64,000 bases of DNA from Nematostella vectensis (taxonomy: Eukaryota > Cnidaria > Anthozoa > Actiniaria > Edwardsiidae): contig NC_064041.1 in the NCBI RefSeq assembly GCF_932526225.1, positions 15,596,951-15,660,950 on the forward strand, written 5' to 3'. The position numbers and the translations under genes are program-made. Shown piece by piece: positions 36,030 through 50,048 of the stretch. The notes beneath the pieces are model-generated. The model saw only the letters and a program-made list of their open reading frames with translations. It was not told the DNA's origin and searched no databases. How positions within the stretch are numbered: the stretch's first letter is position 1; each line of letters starts with the position of its first letter.

Positions 36030-38036
36030 AGCTGAATTCCCCTCCCCCTCTAAAAAAGAAAATAATAATAATAATAGAACAAAACTAAAAAGAAAACAAA
36101 CACAGCAGAGACCCCCACCAACAGTTTTGATTTTTTTTACTTTCGTTTAAAGGGGGAGTGTCATGTTTAAGAGATTTGGAATAGCTCTAGAGCCCTGACA
36201 CAATGAACTTCAGTGAAATTCTAATACTGACTTATGAGCTTTTGGTACATGTGGGAGACTTTAAACAAAACAAAACAAATGACCACAAACTGTCCATTAA
36301 CAAAGTTTTCAATATAATATTGCATATTATTTAATAAGGTATTGACAGCTTTTAAAAAGTTCAACTGTTTGTAGACACTTAAAAGCCTACAATAAGCACT
36401 GACTCCAGACATGCGCAGTACTATGCTGCTGCCCCTTTAAAGTAAAATACAGCTTTACTTAGTCAGCGTAGACAAAATTGCGGATTTTGTCAATATTCTA
36501 ATATGAATATGTCAATATTCTCCCCCCTTACGTCTTTATTTCTATTTATTTTATGCTTTTCACATGATACCAAAACAGCGTCTTTTTTCTTCGCTAATTT
36601 GATGTCATGTACACAATAAAAGAGATGCGCCCGTGCGCATGGCGAGTCCCCAAGGGACCCAAGACGCCCAAATAGACCTCTGTTTTTTTGTCATCCACAA
36701 TCTCGGCGAGCTGTGCGTGGCGTAACCGTATTACAGGCCTGGGATCCTGGTTATTGTCCTCCCCATTAATGCGCGGGTTGGGATAACCTTGCAAGAGTGT
36801 TGTACAGCATGTTCGCTCGGAAATATCGGTGCTTGCAGCCTTTGGGTTCTTTACAGCCTTCCGTAAAAGCCTTGTGCTGCCATACCGATTGGGTAATCCG
36901 TATGTATGGTTTCCGTTTTGTTCTTCAGACCGGGTTCGATCCCAGGCCAATGGGCTTTGTTTTTTTAATTCGTTTTTTTTTTCTTTGTGCTGGACCCCCT
37001 TAATCCTGATAGGTTTTGCGCAAAAATAATAAAAAAAACGTGAGTTTGCAAAATAAGCTTGCTAGATTTATTGATTATATGTATTCAATTTGTTCCTAGG
37101 AAGTTAACAAAAAACACAAAGCAAAGAGTTTGAGGAAGTAAACAAGTATGTGAACTTTAATGTTCTATTTGAAGGGGTGCATTTTGTACAGGGAAGCATT
37201 CATAGAATGCTTAACTGGTGGAGAGGGAAGAGGTAAAAGTTTATTGAGCATAATTTCAACAATAGCAGGGGTAAGAGAGGGGCACGCTCTTCATACAATA
37301 TTGCAGTTGTTACCTATTATTAAAAAAGTTTGTTATATATATTTGTTTATTAAGCAAGGTCTATTTCTGAGAAAAGCAAACTCAAGTAAGGCTGTTGAAA
37401 TAACAGGTGAGTGTTAAAAAAAAAACAATTATCTGATTAGAAAACTAATGTAGATTCCTTTGCACCAAAATAAGAACAAACTTCATTTTGTTTGTTATTT
37501 ATGAGGAACGAGATGAGCTCTACAAGGCCAAGAAGAAATATGTATTGCTCATTTAAATTATACAAGTAAATAATAATATTAAAAAAGAATTACTGTAAGT
37601 AATTAGAGTGGTTTTTATTAACCCGTGAAACAAAGTGTGATAGTTAAACGGTAATAGTTAGTAAAACACAAAAAAGAACAATAGAATCAGATCACAACAA
37701 AGTGTAATACGCTAAAGCGTAGTTCACGGGTTAATGAAGGTTTTGACATTTCAACCTTACATCCACATGAAAGTAATGCCTAATATCGAGTGCCCTACAG
37801 TAAGTGTTTTGCAGTCAAGTTGTTTTCTGTTAGTAGGTAAAAAATTATTCTAAATAATAGTAATCATAGCTATGGTCACCACTTACACATATAGCACTTG
37901 TAATGAAAAGAAAGAAAAAAAATATATATATGCAGTCAAACAACAGAATTGCATGATAACCTTGAATATATTGAATAAAGGACTGCAAAAAAACATCTTT
38001 TGTACTAGTTGCTTGAATTGACCCTTGGCTATTTTT
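36030..38036 (+). repeat. Unit 19 (2,007 bp)
   Basis: Third member of the 16/18 group by its 5' part, but with 'atctcggcgag', private 'cctctgttttttt' and 'aggggtaagag', and an alpha MITE and tail like units 1, 6 and 20. B box 36933-36943. Confidence 0.95.
37618..37734. mobile_element. MITE copy, unit 19 (alpha)
   Basis: Both ends perfect. Confidence 0.55.
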
Positions 38037-40042
38037 AGCTGAATTCCCCTCCCCCTCTAAAAAAGAAAATAATAATAATAATAGAACAAAACTAAAAAGA
38101 AAACAAACACAACAGAGACCCCCACCAACAATTTTGATTTTTTTTACTTTCCTTTAAAAGGGGAGTGTCATGGTTAAGAGATTTGCAATAGCTCTAGAGC
38201 CCTGACACAATGAACTTCAGTGAAATTCTAATACTGACTTATGAGCTTTTGGTACAAGTGGGAGACTTTAAACAAAACAAAAAAAATGACCACAAACTGT
38301 CAATTAACATAGTTTTCAATATAATATTGCATATTATTTAATAAGGTTTTCACAGCTTTTAAAAAGTTCAACTGTTTGTTGACACTTAAAAGCCTACAAT
38401 AATCACTGACTCCAGACATGCGCAGTACTATGTTGCTGCCCCTTTAAAGTAAAATACAGCTTTACTTAGTCAGCGTAGACAAAATTGCGGATTTTGTCAA
38501 TATTCTAATATGAAGATGTCAATATTCTCCCCCCTTACGTCTTTATTTCTATTTATTTTATGATTTTCACATAATACCAAAACAGGGTCTTTTTTCTTCG
38601 CTAATTTGATGTCATGTACACAATAAAAGAGATGCGCCCGTGCGCATGGCGAATCCCCAAGGGACCCAAGACGCACAAATAGACCTCTATTTTTTGTCAT
38701 CCACAATCTCGGCGAGCTGTGCGTGGCGTAACCTTATTACAGGCCTGGGATCCTGGTTATTGTCCTCCCCATTAATGCGCGGGTTGGGATAACCTTGCAA
38801 GAGTGTTGTACAGCATATTCGCTCGGAAATATCGGTGCTTGCAGCCTTTGGGTTCTTTACAGCCTTCCGTAAAAGCCTTGTGCTGCCATACCGATTGGGT
38901 AATCCGTATGTATGGTTTCCGTTTTGTTCTTCAGACCGGGTTCGATCCCAGGCCAATGGGCTTTGTTTTTTTAATTCGTTTTTTTTTCTTTGTGCTGGAC
39001 CCCCTAAATCCTGATAGGTTTTGCGCAAAAATAATAAAAAAAACGTGAGTTTGCAAAATAAGCTTGCTAGATTTATTGATTATATGTATTCAATTTGTTC
39101 CTAGGAAGTTAACAAAAAACACAAAGCAAAGAGTTTGAGGAAGTAAACAAGTATGTGAACTTTAATGTTCTATTTGAAGGGGTGCATTTTGTACAGGGAA
39201 GCATTCATAGAATGCTTAACTGGTGGAGAGGGAAGAGGTAAAAGTTTATTGAGCATAATTTCAACAATAGCAGGGGGAAGAGAGGGGCACGCTCTTCATA
39301 CAATATTGCAGTTGTTACCTATTATTAAAAAAGTTTGTTATATATATTTGTTTATTAAGCAAGGTCTATTTCTGAGAAAAGCAAACTCAAGTAAGGCTGT
39401 TGAAATAACAGGTGAGTGTTAAAAAAAAAAACAATTATCTGATTAGAAAACTAATGTAGATTCCTTTGCACCAAAATAAGAACAAACTTCATTTTGTTTG
39501 TTATTTATGAGGAACGAGATGAGCTCTACAAGGCCAAGAAGAAATATGTATTGCTCATTTAAATTATACAAGTAAATAATAATAATAAAAAAGAATTACT
39601 GTAAGTAATTAGAGTGGTTTTTGTTAACCCGTGAAACAAAGTGTGATAGTTAAACGGTAATAGTTAGTAAAACACAAAAAAGAACAATAGAATCAGATCA
39701 CAACAAAGTGTAATACGCTAAAGCGTAGTTCACGGGTTAATGAAGGTTTTGACATTTCAACCTTACATCCACATGAAAGTAATGCCTAATATCGAGTGCC
39801 CTACAGTAAGTGTTTTGCAGTCAAGTTGTTTTCTGTTAGTAGGTAAAAAATTATTCTAAATAATAGTAATCATAGCTATGGTCACCACTTACACATATAG
39901 CACTTGTAATGAAAAGAAAGAAAAAAAATATATATATGCAGTCAAACAACAGAATTGCATGATAACCTTGAATATATTGAATAAAGGACTGCAAAAAAAC
40001 ATCTTTTGTACTAGTTGCTTGAATTGACCCTTGGCTATTTTT
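38037..40042 (+). repeat. Unit 20 (2,006 bp), partner of unit 6
   Basis: Shares the unit 6 variants 'ggcgaatcccc', 'gacgcacaaat' and flank 'tttttgttaac'. Adds 'aaacagggtc' (also in unit 13) and private 'cccctaaatcc'. B box 38939-38949. Confidence 0.95.
39624..39740. mobile_element. MITE copy, unit 20 (alpha)
   Basis: Both ends perfect; left flank 'tttttg' as in unit 6. Confidence 0.55.
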
Positions 40043-42045
40043 AGCTGAATTCCCCTCCCCCTCTAAAAAAAAAAATAATAATAATAATAGAACAAAACTA
40101 AAAAGAAAACAAACACAACAGAGACCCCCACCAACAATTTTGATTTTTTTTACTTTCCTTTAAAAGGGGAGTGTCATGGTTAAGAGATTTGCAATAGCTC
40201 TAGAGCCCTGACACAATGAACTTCAGTGAAATTCTAATACTGACTTATGAGCTTTTGGTACAAGTGGGAGACTTTAAACAAAACAAAAAAAATGACCACA
40301 AACTGTCAATTAACATAGTTTTCAATATAATATTGCATATTATTTAATAAGGTTTTCACAGCTTTTAAAAAGTTCAACTGTTTGTTGACACTTAAAAGCC
40401 TACAATAATCACTGACTCCAGACATGCGCAGTACTATGTTGCTGCCCCTTTAAAGTAAAATACAGCTTTACTTAGTCAGCGTAGACAAAATTGCGGATTT
40501 TGTCAATATTCTAATATGAAGATGTCAATATTCTCCCCCCTTACGTCTTTATTTCTATTTATTTTATGATTTTCACATAATACCAAAACAGCGTCTTTTT
40601 TCTTCGCTAATTTGATGTCATGTACACAATAAAAGAGATGCGCCCGTGCGCATGGCGAGTCCCCAAGGGACCCAAGACGCCCAAATAGACCTCTTTTTTT
40701 TTGTCATCCACAATCTCGGCGAGCTGTGCGTGGCGTAACCTTATTACAGGCCTGGGATCCTGGTTATTGTCCTCCCCATTAATGCGCGGGTTGGGATAAC
40801 CTTGCAAGAGTGTTGTACAGCATATTCGCTCGGAAATATCGGTGCTTGGGGCCTTTGGGTTCTTTACAGCTTTCCGTAAAAGCCTTGTGCTGCCATACCG
40901 ATTGGGTAATCCGTATGTATGGTTTCCGTTTTGTTCTTCAGACCGGGTTCGATCCCAGGCCAATGGGCTTTTTTTTTTAGTTCGTTTTTTTTTCTTTGTG
41001 CTGGACCCCCTTAATCCTGATAGGTTTTGCGCAAAAAAAATAAAAAAAAAGTGAGTTTGCAAAATAAGCTTGCTAGATTTATTGATTATATGTATTCAAT
41101 TTGTTTTTAGGAAGTTAACAAAAACACAAAGCAAAGAGTTTGAGGAAGTAAACAAGTATGTGAACTTTAATGTTCTATTTGAAGGGGTGCATTTTGTACA
41201 GGGAAGCATACATAGAATGCTTAACTGGTGGAGAGGGAAGAGGTAAAAGTTTATTGAGCATAATTTCAATAATAGTAGGGGGAAGAGAGGGTCACTCTCT
41301 TCATACAATATTGCAGTTGTTACCTATTATTAAATAAGTTTGTTATATATATTTGTTTATTAAGCAAGGTCTATTTCTGAGACAAGCAAACTCAAGTAAG
41401 GCTGTTGAAATAACAGGTGAGTGTTAAAAGAAAAACAATTATCTGATTAGAAAACTACTGTAGATTCCTTTGCACCAAAATAAGAACAAACTTCATTTTG
41501 TTTATTATTTATGAGGAACGAGATGAGCTCTACAAAGCCATAAAGAAATATGTATTGCTCATCTAAATTATACAAGTAAATAATAATATTAAAAAAAGAA
41601 CTACTGTAAGAAATTAGAGTGGTTTTCATTAACCCGTGGAACAAAGTGTGATAGTTAAACGGTAATAGTTAGTAAAACACAAAAAAGTACAATATAATCA
41701 GATCACCACAAAGTGTAATACGCTAAAGCGTAGTTCACGGGTTAATGAAGGTTTTGACATTTCAACCTTACATCCACATGAAAGTAATGCCTAATATCGA
41801 GTGCCCTACAGTAAGTGTTTTGCAGTCAAGTTGTTTTCTGTTAGTAGGTAAAAAATTATTCTAAATAATAGTAATCATAGCTATGGTCACCACTTACACA
41901 TATAGCACTTGTAATGAAAAGAAAAAAATTATATATATATGCAGTCAAACAACAGAATTGCATGATAACCTTGAATATATTGAATAAAGGACTGCAAAAA
42001 AACATCTTTTGTACTAGTTGCTTGAATTGACCCTTGGCTATTTTT
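40043..42045 (+). repeat. Unit 21 (2,003 bp), mosaic
   Basis: 5' third is the unit 2/7 type ('gtacaagtggg'); core and 3' half are the unit 8/22 type ('cctctttttttttgtc', 'cagctttccg', 'gtggaac'). B box 40946-40956. Holds the longest open frame of the window, 151 codons on the minus strand (40607-41062), created by T-run and A-run changes and not judged a gene. Confidence 0.95.
41629..41745. mobile_element. MITE copy, unit 21 (beta)
   Basis: Left end CCCGTGGA, one mismatch; internal 'aatataatc'. Confidence 0.55.
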
Positions 42046-44046
42046 AGCTTAATTCCCCTCCCCCTCTAAAAAAGAAAATAATAATAATAATAGAACAAAA
42101 CTAAAAAGAAAACAAACACAGCAGAGACCCCCACCAACAATTTTGATTTTTTTTACTTTCCTTTAAAGGGGGAGTGTCATGTTTAAGAGATTTGCAATAG
42201 CTCTAGAGCCCTGACACAATGAACTTCAGTTAAATTCTAATAGTGACTTTTGAGCTTTTGGTACATGTGGGAGACTTTAAACAAAACAAAACAAATGACC
42301 ACAAACTGTCCATTAACAAAGTTTTCAATATAATATTGCATATTATTTAATAAGGTATTGACAGCTTTTAAAAAGTTCAACTGTTTGTAGACACTTAAAA
42401 GCCTACAATAAGCACTGACTCCAGACATGCGCAGTACTATGCTGCTGCCCCTTTAAAGTAAAATACAGCTTTACTTAGTCAGCGTAGACAATATTGCGGA
42501 TTTTGTCAATATTCTAATATGAATATGTCAATATTCTCCCCCCTTACGTCTTTATTTCTATTTATTTATGCTTTTCACATGATACCAAAACAGCGTCTTT
42601 TTTCTTCGCTAATTTGATGTCATGTACACAATAAAAGAGATGCGCCCGTGCGCATGGCGAGTCCCCAAGGGACCCAAGACGCCCAAATAGACCTCTTTTT
42701 TTTTGTCATCCACAATCTCGGCGAGCTGTGCGTGGCGTAACCTTATTACAGGCCTGGGATCCTGGTTATTGTCCTCCCCATTAATGCGCGGGTTGGGATA
42801 ACCTTGCAAGAGTGTTGTACAGCATATTCGCTCGGAAATATCGGTGCTTGGGGCCTTTGGGTTCTTTACAGCTTTCCGTAAAAGCCTTGTGCTGCCATAC
42901 CGATTGGGTAATCCGTATGTATGGTTTCCGTTTTGTTCTTCAGACCGGGTTCGATCCCAGGCCAATGGGCTTTTTTTTTTAGTTCGTTTTTTTTTCTTTG
43001 TGCTGGACCCCCTTAATCCTGATAGGTTTTGCGCCAAAAAAATAAAAAAAAGTGAGTTTGCAAAATAAGCTTGCTAAATTTATTGATTATATGTATTCAA
43101 TTTGTTCCTAGGAAGTTAACAAAAACACAAAGCAAAGAGTTTGAGGAAGTAAACAAGTATGTGAACTTTAATGTTCTATTTGAAGGGGTGCATTTTGTAC
43201 AGGGAAGCATACATAGAATGCTTAACTGGTGGAGAGGGAAGAGGTAAAAGTTTATTGAGCATAATTTCAATAATAGTAGGGGGAAGAGAGGGTCACTCTC
43301 TTCATACAATATTGCAGTTGTTACCTATTATTAGATAAGTTTGTTATATATATTTGTTTATTAAGCAAGGTCTATTTCTGAGACAAGCAAACTCAAGTAA
43401 GGCTGTTGAAATAACAGGTGAGTGTTAAAAGAAAAACAATTATCTGATTAGAAAACTACTGTAGATTCCTTTGCACCAAAATAAGAACAAACTTCATTTT
43501 GTTTATTATTTATGAGGAACGAGATGAGCTCTACAAAGCCATAAAGAAATATGTATTGCTCATCTAAATTATACAAGTAAATAATAATATTAAAAAAAGA
43601 ACTACTGTAAGAAATTAGAGTGGTTTTCATTAACCCGTGGAACAAAGTGTGATAGTTAAACGGTAATAGTTAGTAAAACACAAAAAAGTACAATATAATC
43701 AGATCACCACAAAGTGTAATACGCTAAAGCGTAGTTCACGGGTTAATGAAGGTTTTGACATTTCAACCTTACATCCACATGAAAGTAATGCCTAATATCG
43801 AGTGCCCTACAGTAAGTGTTTTGCAGTCAAGTTGTTTTCTGTTAGTAGGTAAAAAATTATTCTAAATAATAGTAATCATAGCTATGGTCACCACTTACAC
43901 ATATAGCACTTGTAATGAAAAGAAAAAAATTATATATATATGCAGTCAAACAACAGAATTGCATGATAACCTTGAATATATTGAATAAAGGACTGCAAAA
44001 AAACATCTTTTGTACTAGTTGCTTGAATTGACCCTTGGCTATTTTT
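42046..44046 (+). repeat. Unit 22 (2,001 bp), partner of unit 8
   Basis: Same length as unit 8 and same variants, with a few private changes ('cagttaaattc', 'gacttttgagc', 'gctaaattta', 'attattagata'). B box 42948-42958. Confidence 0.95.
43630..43746. mobile_element. MITE copy, unit 22 (beta)
   Basis: Left end CCCGTGGA, one mismatch; internal 'aatataatc'. Confidence 0.55.
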
Positions 44047-46048
44047 AGCTTAATTCCCCTCCCCCTCTAAAAAAGAAAATAATAATAATAATAGAACAAA
44101 ACTAAAAAGAAAACAAACACAGCAGAGACCCCCACCAACAATTTTGATTTTTTTTACTTTCCTTTAAAGGGGGAGTGTCATGTTTAAGAGATTTGCAATA
44201 GCTCTAGAGCCCTGACACAATGAACTTCAGTGAAATTCTAATAGTGACTTATTTGCTTTTGGTACATGTGGGAGACTTTAAACAAAACAAAACAAATGAC
44301 CACAAACTGTCCATTAACAAAGTTTTCAATATAATATTGCATATTATTTAATAAGGTATTGACAGCTTTTAAAAAGTTCAACTGTTTGTAGACACTTAAA
44401 AGCCTACAATAAGCACTGACTCCAGACATGCGCAGTACTATGCTGCTGCCCCTTTAAAGTAAAATACAGCTTTACTTAGTCAGCGTAGACAATATTGCGG
44501 ATTTTGTCAATATTCTAATATGAATATGTCAATATTCTCCCCCCTTACGTCTTTATTTCTATTTATTTTATGCTTTTCACATGATACCAAAACAGCGTCT
44601 TTTTTCTTCGCTAATTTGATGTCATGTACACAATAAAAGAGATGCGCCCGTGCGCATGGCGAGTCCCCAAGGGACCCAAGACGCCCAAATAGACCTCTTT
44701 TTTTTTGTCATCCACAATCTCGGCGAGCTGTGCGTGGCGTAACCGTATTACAGGCCTGGGATCCTGGTTATTGTCCTCCCCATTAATGCGCGGGTTGGGA
44801 TAACCTTGCAAGAGTGTTGTACAGCATATTCGCTCGGAAATATCGGTGCTTGGGGCCTTTGGGTTCTTTACAGCCTTCCGTAAAAGCCTTGTGCTGCCAT
44901 ACCGATTGGGTAATCCGTATGTATGGTTTCCGTTTTGTTCTTCAGACCGGGTTCGATCCCAGGGCAATGGGCTTTTTTTTTAGTTCGTTTTTTTTTTCTT
45001 TGTGCTGGACCCCCTTAATCCTGATAGGTTTTGCGCAAAAATAATAATAAAAAAAGTGAGTTTGCAAAATAAGCTTGCTAGATTTATTGATTATATGTAT
45101 TCAATTTGTTACTAGGAAGTTCACAAAAACACAAAGCAAAGAGTTTGAGGAAGTAAACAAGTATGTGAACTTTAATGTTCTATTTGAAGGGGCGCATTTT
45201 GTACAGGGAAGCATACATAGAATGCTTAACTGGTGGAGAGGGAAGAGGTAGCAGTTTATTGAGCATAATGTCAACAATAGCAGGGGGAAGGGAGGGGCAC
45301 TCTCTTCATACAATATTGCAGTTGTTACCTATTATTAAATAAGTTTGTTATATATATTTGTTTATTAAGCAAGGTCTATTTCTAAGACAAGCAAACTCAA
45401 GTAAGAGCTGTTGAAATAACAGGTAAGTGTTAAAAAAAAACAATTATCTGATTAGAAAACTAATGTAGATTCCTCTGCACCAAATAAGAACAAACTCAAT
45501 TTGGTTTGTTATTTATGAGGAACGAGATGAGCTCTACAAGGCCAAGAAGAAATATGTATTGCTCATCTAAATTATACAAGTAAATAATAATATTAAAAAA
45601 GAATTACTGTAAGTAATTAGAGTGGTTTTCATTAACCCGTGAAACAAAGTGTGATAGTTAAACGGTAATAGTTAGTAAAACACAAAAAAGAACAATAGAA
45701 TCAGATCACAACAAAGTGTAATACGCTAAAGCGTAGTTCACGGGTTAATGAAGGTTTTGACATTTCAACCTTACATCCACATGAAAGTAATGCCTAATAT
45801 CGAGTGCCCTACAGTAACTGTTTTGCAGTCAAGTTGTTTTCTGTTAGTAGGTAAAAAAATATTCTAAATAATAGTAATCATAGCTATGGTCACCACTTAC
45901 ACATATAGCACTTGTAATGAAAAGAAAGAAAAAATATATATATGCAGTCAAACAACAGAATTGCATGATAACCTTGAATATATTGAATAAAGGACTGCAA
46001 AAAAACATCTTTTGTACTAGTTGCTTGAATTGACCCTTGGCTATTTTT
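44047..46048 (+). repeat. Unit 23 (2,002 bp), partner of unit 9
   Basis: Same length as unit 9 and same rare variants ('cccagggcaat', 'gttactagg', 'aggtaagtg'). B box 44950-44960. Private 'gacttatttgc' and 'gaggtagcag'. Confidence 0.95.
45632..45748. mobile_element. MITE copy, unit 23 (alpha)
   Basis: Both ends perfect. Confidence 0.55.
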
Positions 46049-48043
46049 AGCTGAATTCCCCCCCCCTCTAAAAAAGAAAATAATAATAATAATAGAACAA
46101 AACTAAAAAGAAAACAAACACAACAGAGACCCCCACCAACAATTTTGATTTTTTTTACTTTCCTTTAAAAGGGGAGTGTCATGGTTAAGAGATTTGCAAT
46201 AGCTCTAAAGCCCTGACACAATGAACTTCAGTGAAATTCTAATACTGACTTATGAGCTTTTGGTACATGTGGGAGACTTTAAACAAAACAAAAAAAATGA
46301 CCACAAACTGTCAATTAACATAGTTTTCAATATAATATTGCATATTATTTAATAAGGTTTTCACAGCTTTTAAAAAGTTCAACTGTTTGTTGACACTTAA
46401 AAGCCTACAATAATCACTGACTCCAGACATGCGCAGTACTATGTTGCTGCCCCTTTAAAGTAAAATACAGCTTTACTTAGTCAGCGTAGACAAAATTGCG
46501 GATTTTGTCAATATTCTAATATGGATATGTCAATATTCTCCTCCTTTACGTCTTTATTTCTATTTATTTTATGATTTTCACATGATACCAAAACAGCGTC
46601 TTTTTTCTTCGCTAATTTGATGTCATGTACACAATAAAAGAGATGCGCCCGTGCGCATGGCGAGTCCCCAAGGGACCCAAGACGCCCAAATAGACCTCTA
46701 TGTTTTGTTATCCACAATCTCGGCGAGCTGTGCGTGGCGTAACCGTATTACAGGCCTGGGATCCTGGTTATTGTCGTCCCCATTAATGCGCGGGTTGGGA
46801 TAACCTTGCAAGAGTGTTGTACAGCATATTCGCTCGGAAATATCGGTGCTTGGGGCCTTCCCGTTCTTTACAGCCTTCTGTAAAAGCCTTGTGCTGCCAT
46901 ACCGATTGGGTAATCCGTATGTATGGTTTCCGTTTTGTTCTTCAGACCGGGTTCGATCCCAGGCCAATGGGCTTTTTTTTTAATTCGTTTTTTTTTCTTT
47001 GTGCTGGACCCCCTTAATCCTGATAGGTTTTGCGCAAAAATAATAAAAAAAAAGTGAGTTTGCAAAATAGGCTTGCTAGATTTATTGATTATATGTATTC
47101 AATTTGTTCCTAGGAAGTTAACAAAAAACACAAAGCAAAGAGTTTGAGGAAGTAAACAAGTATGTGGACTTTAATGTTCTATTTGAAGGGGTGCATTTTG
47201 TAGAGGGAAGCATACATAGAATGCTTAACTGGTGGAGAGGAAAGAGGTAAAAGTTTATTGAGCATAATTTCAACAATAGCAGGGGGAAGAGAGGGGCACT
47301 CTCTTCATACAATATTGCAGTTGTTACCTATTATTAAATAAGTTTGTAACATGTCTTTGTTTATTAAGCAAGGTCTATTTCTGAGACAAGCAAACTCAAG
47401 TAAGGCTGTTGAAATAACAGGTGAGTGTTAAAAGAAAAACAATTATCTGATTAGAAAACTAATGTAGATACCTTTGCACCAAAATAAGAAGAAACTTCAT
47501 TTTGTTTGTTATTTATGAGGAACGAGATGAGCTCTACAAAGCCATAAAGAAATATGTATTGCTCATCTAAATTATACAAGTAAATAATAATATTAAAAAA
47601 GAACTACTGTAAGTAATTAGAGTGGTTTTCATTAACCCGTGAAACAAAGTGTGATAGTTAAACGGTAATAGTTAGTAAAACACAAAAAAGTACAATAGAA
47701 TCAGATCACCACAAAGTGTAATACGCTAAAGCGTAGTTCACGGGTTAATGAAGGTTTTGACATTTCAACCTTACATCCACATGAAAGTAATGCCTAATAT
47801 CGAGTGCCCTACAGTAAGTGTTTTGCAGTCAAGTTGTTTTCTGTTAGTAGGTAAAAAATTATTCTAAATAATAGTAATCATAGATATGGTCACCACTTAC
47901 ACATATAGCACTTGTAATGAAAAGAAAAAATATATATATGCAGTCAAACAACAGAATTGCATGATAACCTTGAATATATTGAATAAAGGACTGCAAAAAA
48001 CATCTTTTGTACTAGTTGCTTGAATTGACCCTTGGCTATTTTT
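46049..48043 (+). repeat. Unit 24 (1,995 bp), partner of unit 10
   Basis: Same length as unit 10; core 'ggggccttcccg', 'ctcctcctttacg', 'aaataggcttgc'. B box 46950-46960. Differs by 'gctctaaagcc', 'cgagctgtg' and 'tatgtggac'. Confidence 0.95.
47632..47748. mobile_element. MITE copy, unit 24 (beta)
   Basis: Both ends perfect. Confidence 0.55.
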
Positions 48044-50048
48044 AGCTGAATTCCCCTCCCCCTCTAAAAAAGAAAAAAATAATAATAATAGAACAAAACT
48101 AAAAAGAAAACAAACACAGCAGAGACCCCCACCAACAATTTTGATTTTTTTTTTTACTTTCCTTTAGAAGGGGAGTGTCATGGTTAAGAGATTTGCAATA
48201 GCTCTAGAGCCCTCACACAATGAACTTCAGTGAAATTCTAATACTGACTTATGAGCTTTTGGTACATGTGGGAGACTTTAAACAAAACAAAAAAAATGAC
48301 CACAAACTGTCCATTAACATAGTTTTCAATATAATATTGCTTATTTTTTAATAAGGTATTGACAGCTTTTAAAAAGTTCAACTGTTTGTAGACACTTAAA
48401 AGCCTACAATAAACACTGACTCCAGACATGCGCAGTACTATGCTGCTGCCCCTTTAAAGTAAAATACAGCTTTACTTAGTCAGCGTAGACAAAATTGCGG
48501 ATTTTGTCAATATTTTAATATGAAGATGTCAATATTCTCCACCCTTACGTCTTTATTTCTATTTATTTTATGCTTTTCACATGATACCAAAACAGCGTCA
48601 TTTTTCTTCGCTAATTTGATGTCATGTACACAATAAAAGAGATGCGCCCGTGCGCATGGCGAGTCCCCAAGGGACCCAAGACGCCCAAATAGACCTCTTT
48701 TTTTTGTCATCCACAATCTCGGCGAGCTGTGCGTGGCGTAACCTTATTACAGGCCTGGGATCCTGGTTATTGTCCTCCCCATTAATGCGCGGGTTGGGAT
48801 AACCTTGCAAGAGTGTTGTACAGCATATTCGCTCGGAAATATCGGTGCTTGGGGCCTTTGGGTTCTTTACAGCCTTACGTAAAAGCCTTGTGCTGCCATA
48901 CCGATTGGGTAATCCGTATGTATGTTTTCCGTTTTGTTCTTCAGACCGGGTTCGATCCCAGGCCAATGGGCTTTTTTTTTTAATTCGTTTTTTTTTCTTT
49001 GTGCTGGACCCACTTAATCCTGATAGGTTTTGCGCAAAAATAATACAAAAAAGTGAGTTTGCAAAATAAGCTTGCTAGATTTATTGATTATATGTATTCA
49101 ATTTGTTCCTAGGAAGTTAACAAAAACACAAAGCAAAGAGTTTGAGGAAGTAAACAAGTATGTGAACTTTAATGTTCTATTTGAAGGGGCGCATTTTGTA
49201 CAGGGAAGCATACATAGAATGTTTAACTGGTGGAGAGGGAAGAGGTAACAGTTTATTGAGCATAATGTCAACAATAACAGGAGGAAGGGAGGGGCACTCT
49301 CTTCATACAATATTGCAGTTGTTACCTATTATTAAATAAGTTTGTTATATATATTTGTTTATTAAGCAAGGTCTATTTCTGAGACAAGCAAACTCAAGTA
49401 AGAGCTGTTGAAATAACAGGTGAGTGTTAAAAGAAAAACAATTATCTGATTAGAAAACTACTGTAGATTCCTTTGCACCAAAATAAGAACAAACTTCATT
49501 TTGTTTGTTATTTATGAGGAACGAGATGAGCTCTACAAGGCCAAGAAGAAATATGTATTGCTCATCTAAATTATACAAGTAAATAATAATATTAAAAGAG
49601 AACTACTGTAAGTAATTAGAGTGGTTTTCATTAACCCGTGAAACAAAGTGTGATAGTTAAACGGTAATAGTTAGTAAAACACAAAAAAGTACAATAGAAT
49701 CAGATCACCACAAAGTGTAATACGCTAAAGCGTAGTTCACGGGTTAATGAAGGTTTTGACATTTCAACCTTACATCCACATGAAAGTAATGCCTAATATC
49801 GAGTGACCTACAGTAAGTGTTTTGCAGTCCAGTTGTTTTCTGTTAGTAGGTAAAAAAATATTCTAAATAATAGTAATCATAGCTATGGTCACCACTTACA
49901 CATATAGCACTTGTAATGAAAAGAAAGAAAAAATATATATATATGCAGTCAAACAACAGAATTGCATGATAACCTTGAATATATTGAATAAAGGACTGCA
50001 AAAAACATCTTTTGTACTAGTTGCTTGAATTGACCCTTGGCTATTTTT
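48044..50048 (+). repeat. Unit 25 (2,005 bp), mosaic
   Basis: The first 0.85 kb matches unit 11 ('gcttattttttaataagg', 'ctccaccctt', 'cagccttacg'). The core lacks the 13-bp deletion of unit 11 and carries 'tatgttttccg' and 'ggacccactt' as in unit 5. B box 48949-48959. Tail 'gcagtccag'; private 'gagtgacctac'. Confidence 0.95.
49631..49747. mobile_element. MITE copy, unit 25 (beta)
   Basis: Both ends perfect. Confidence 0.55.
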
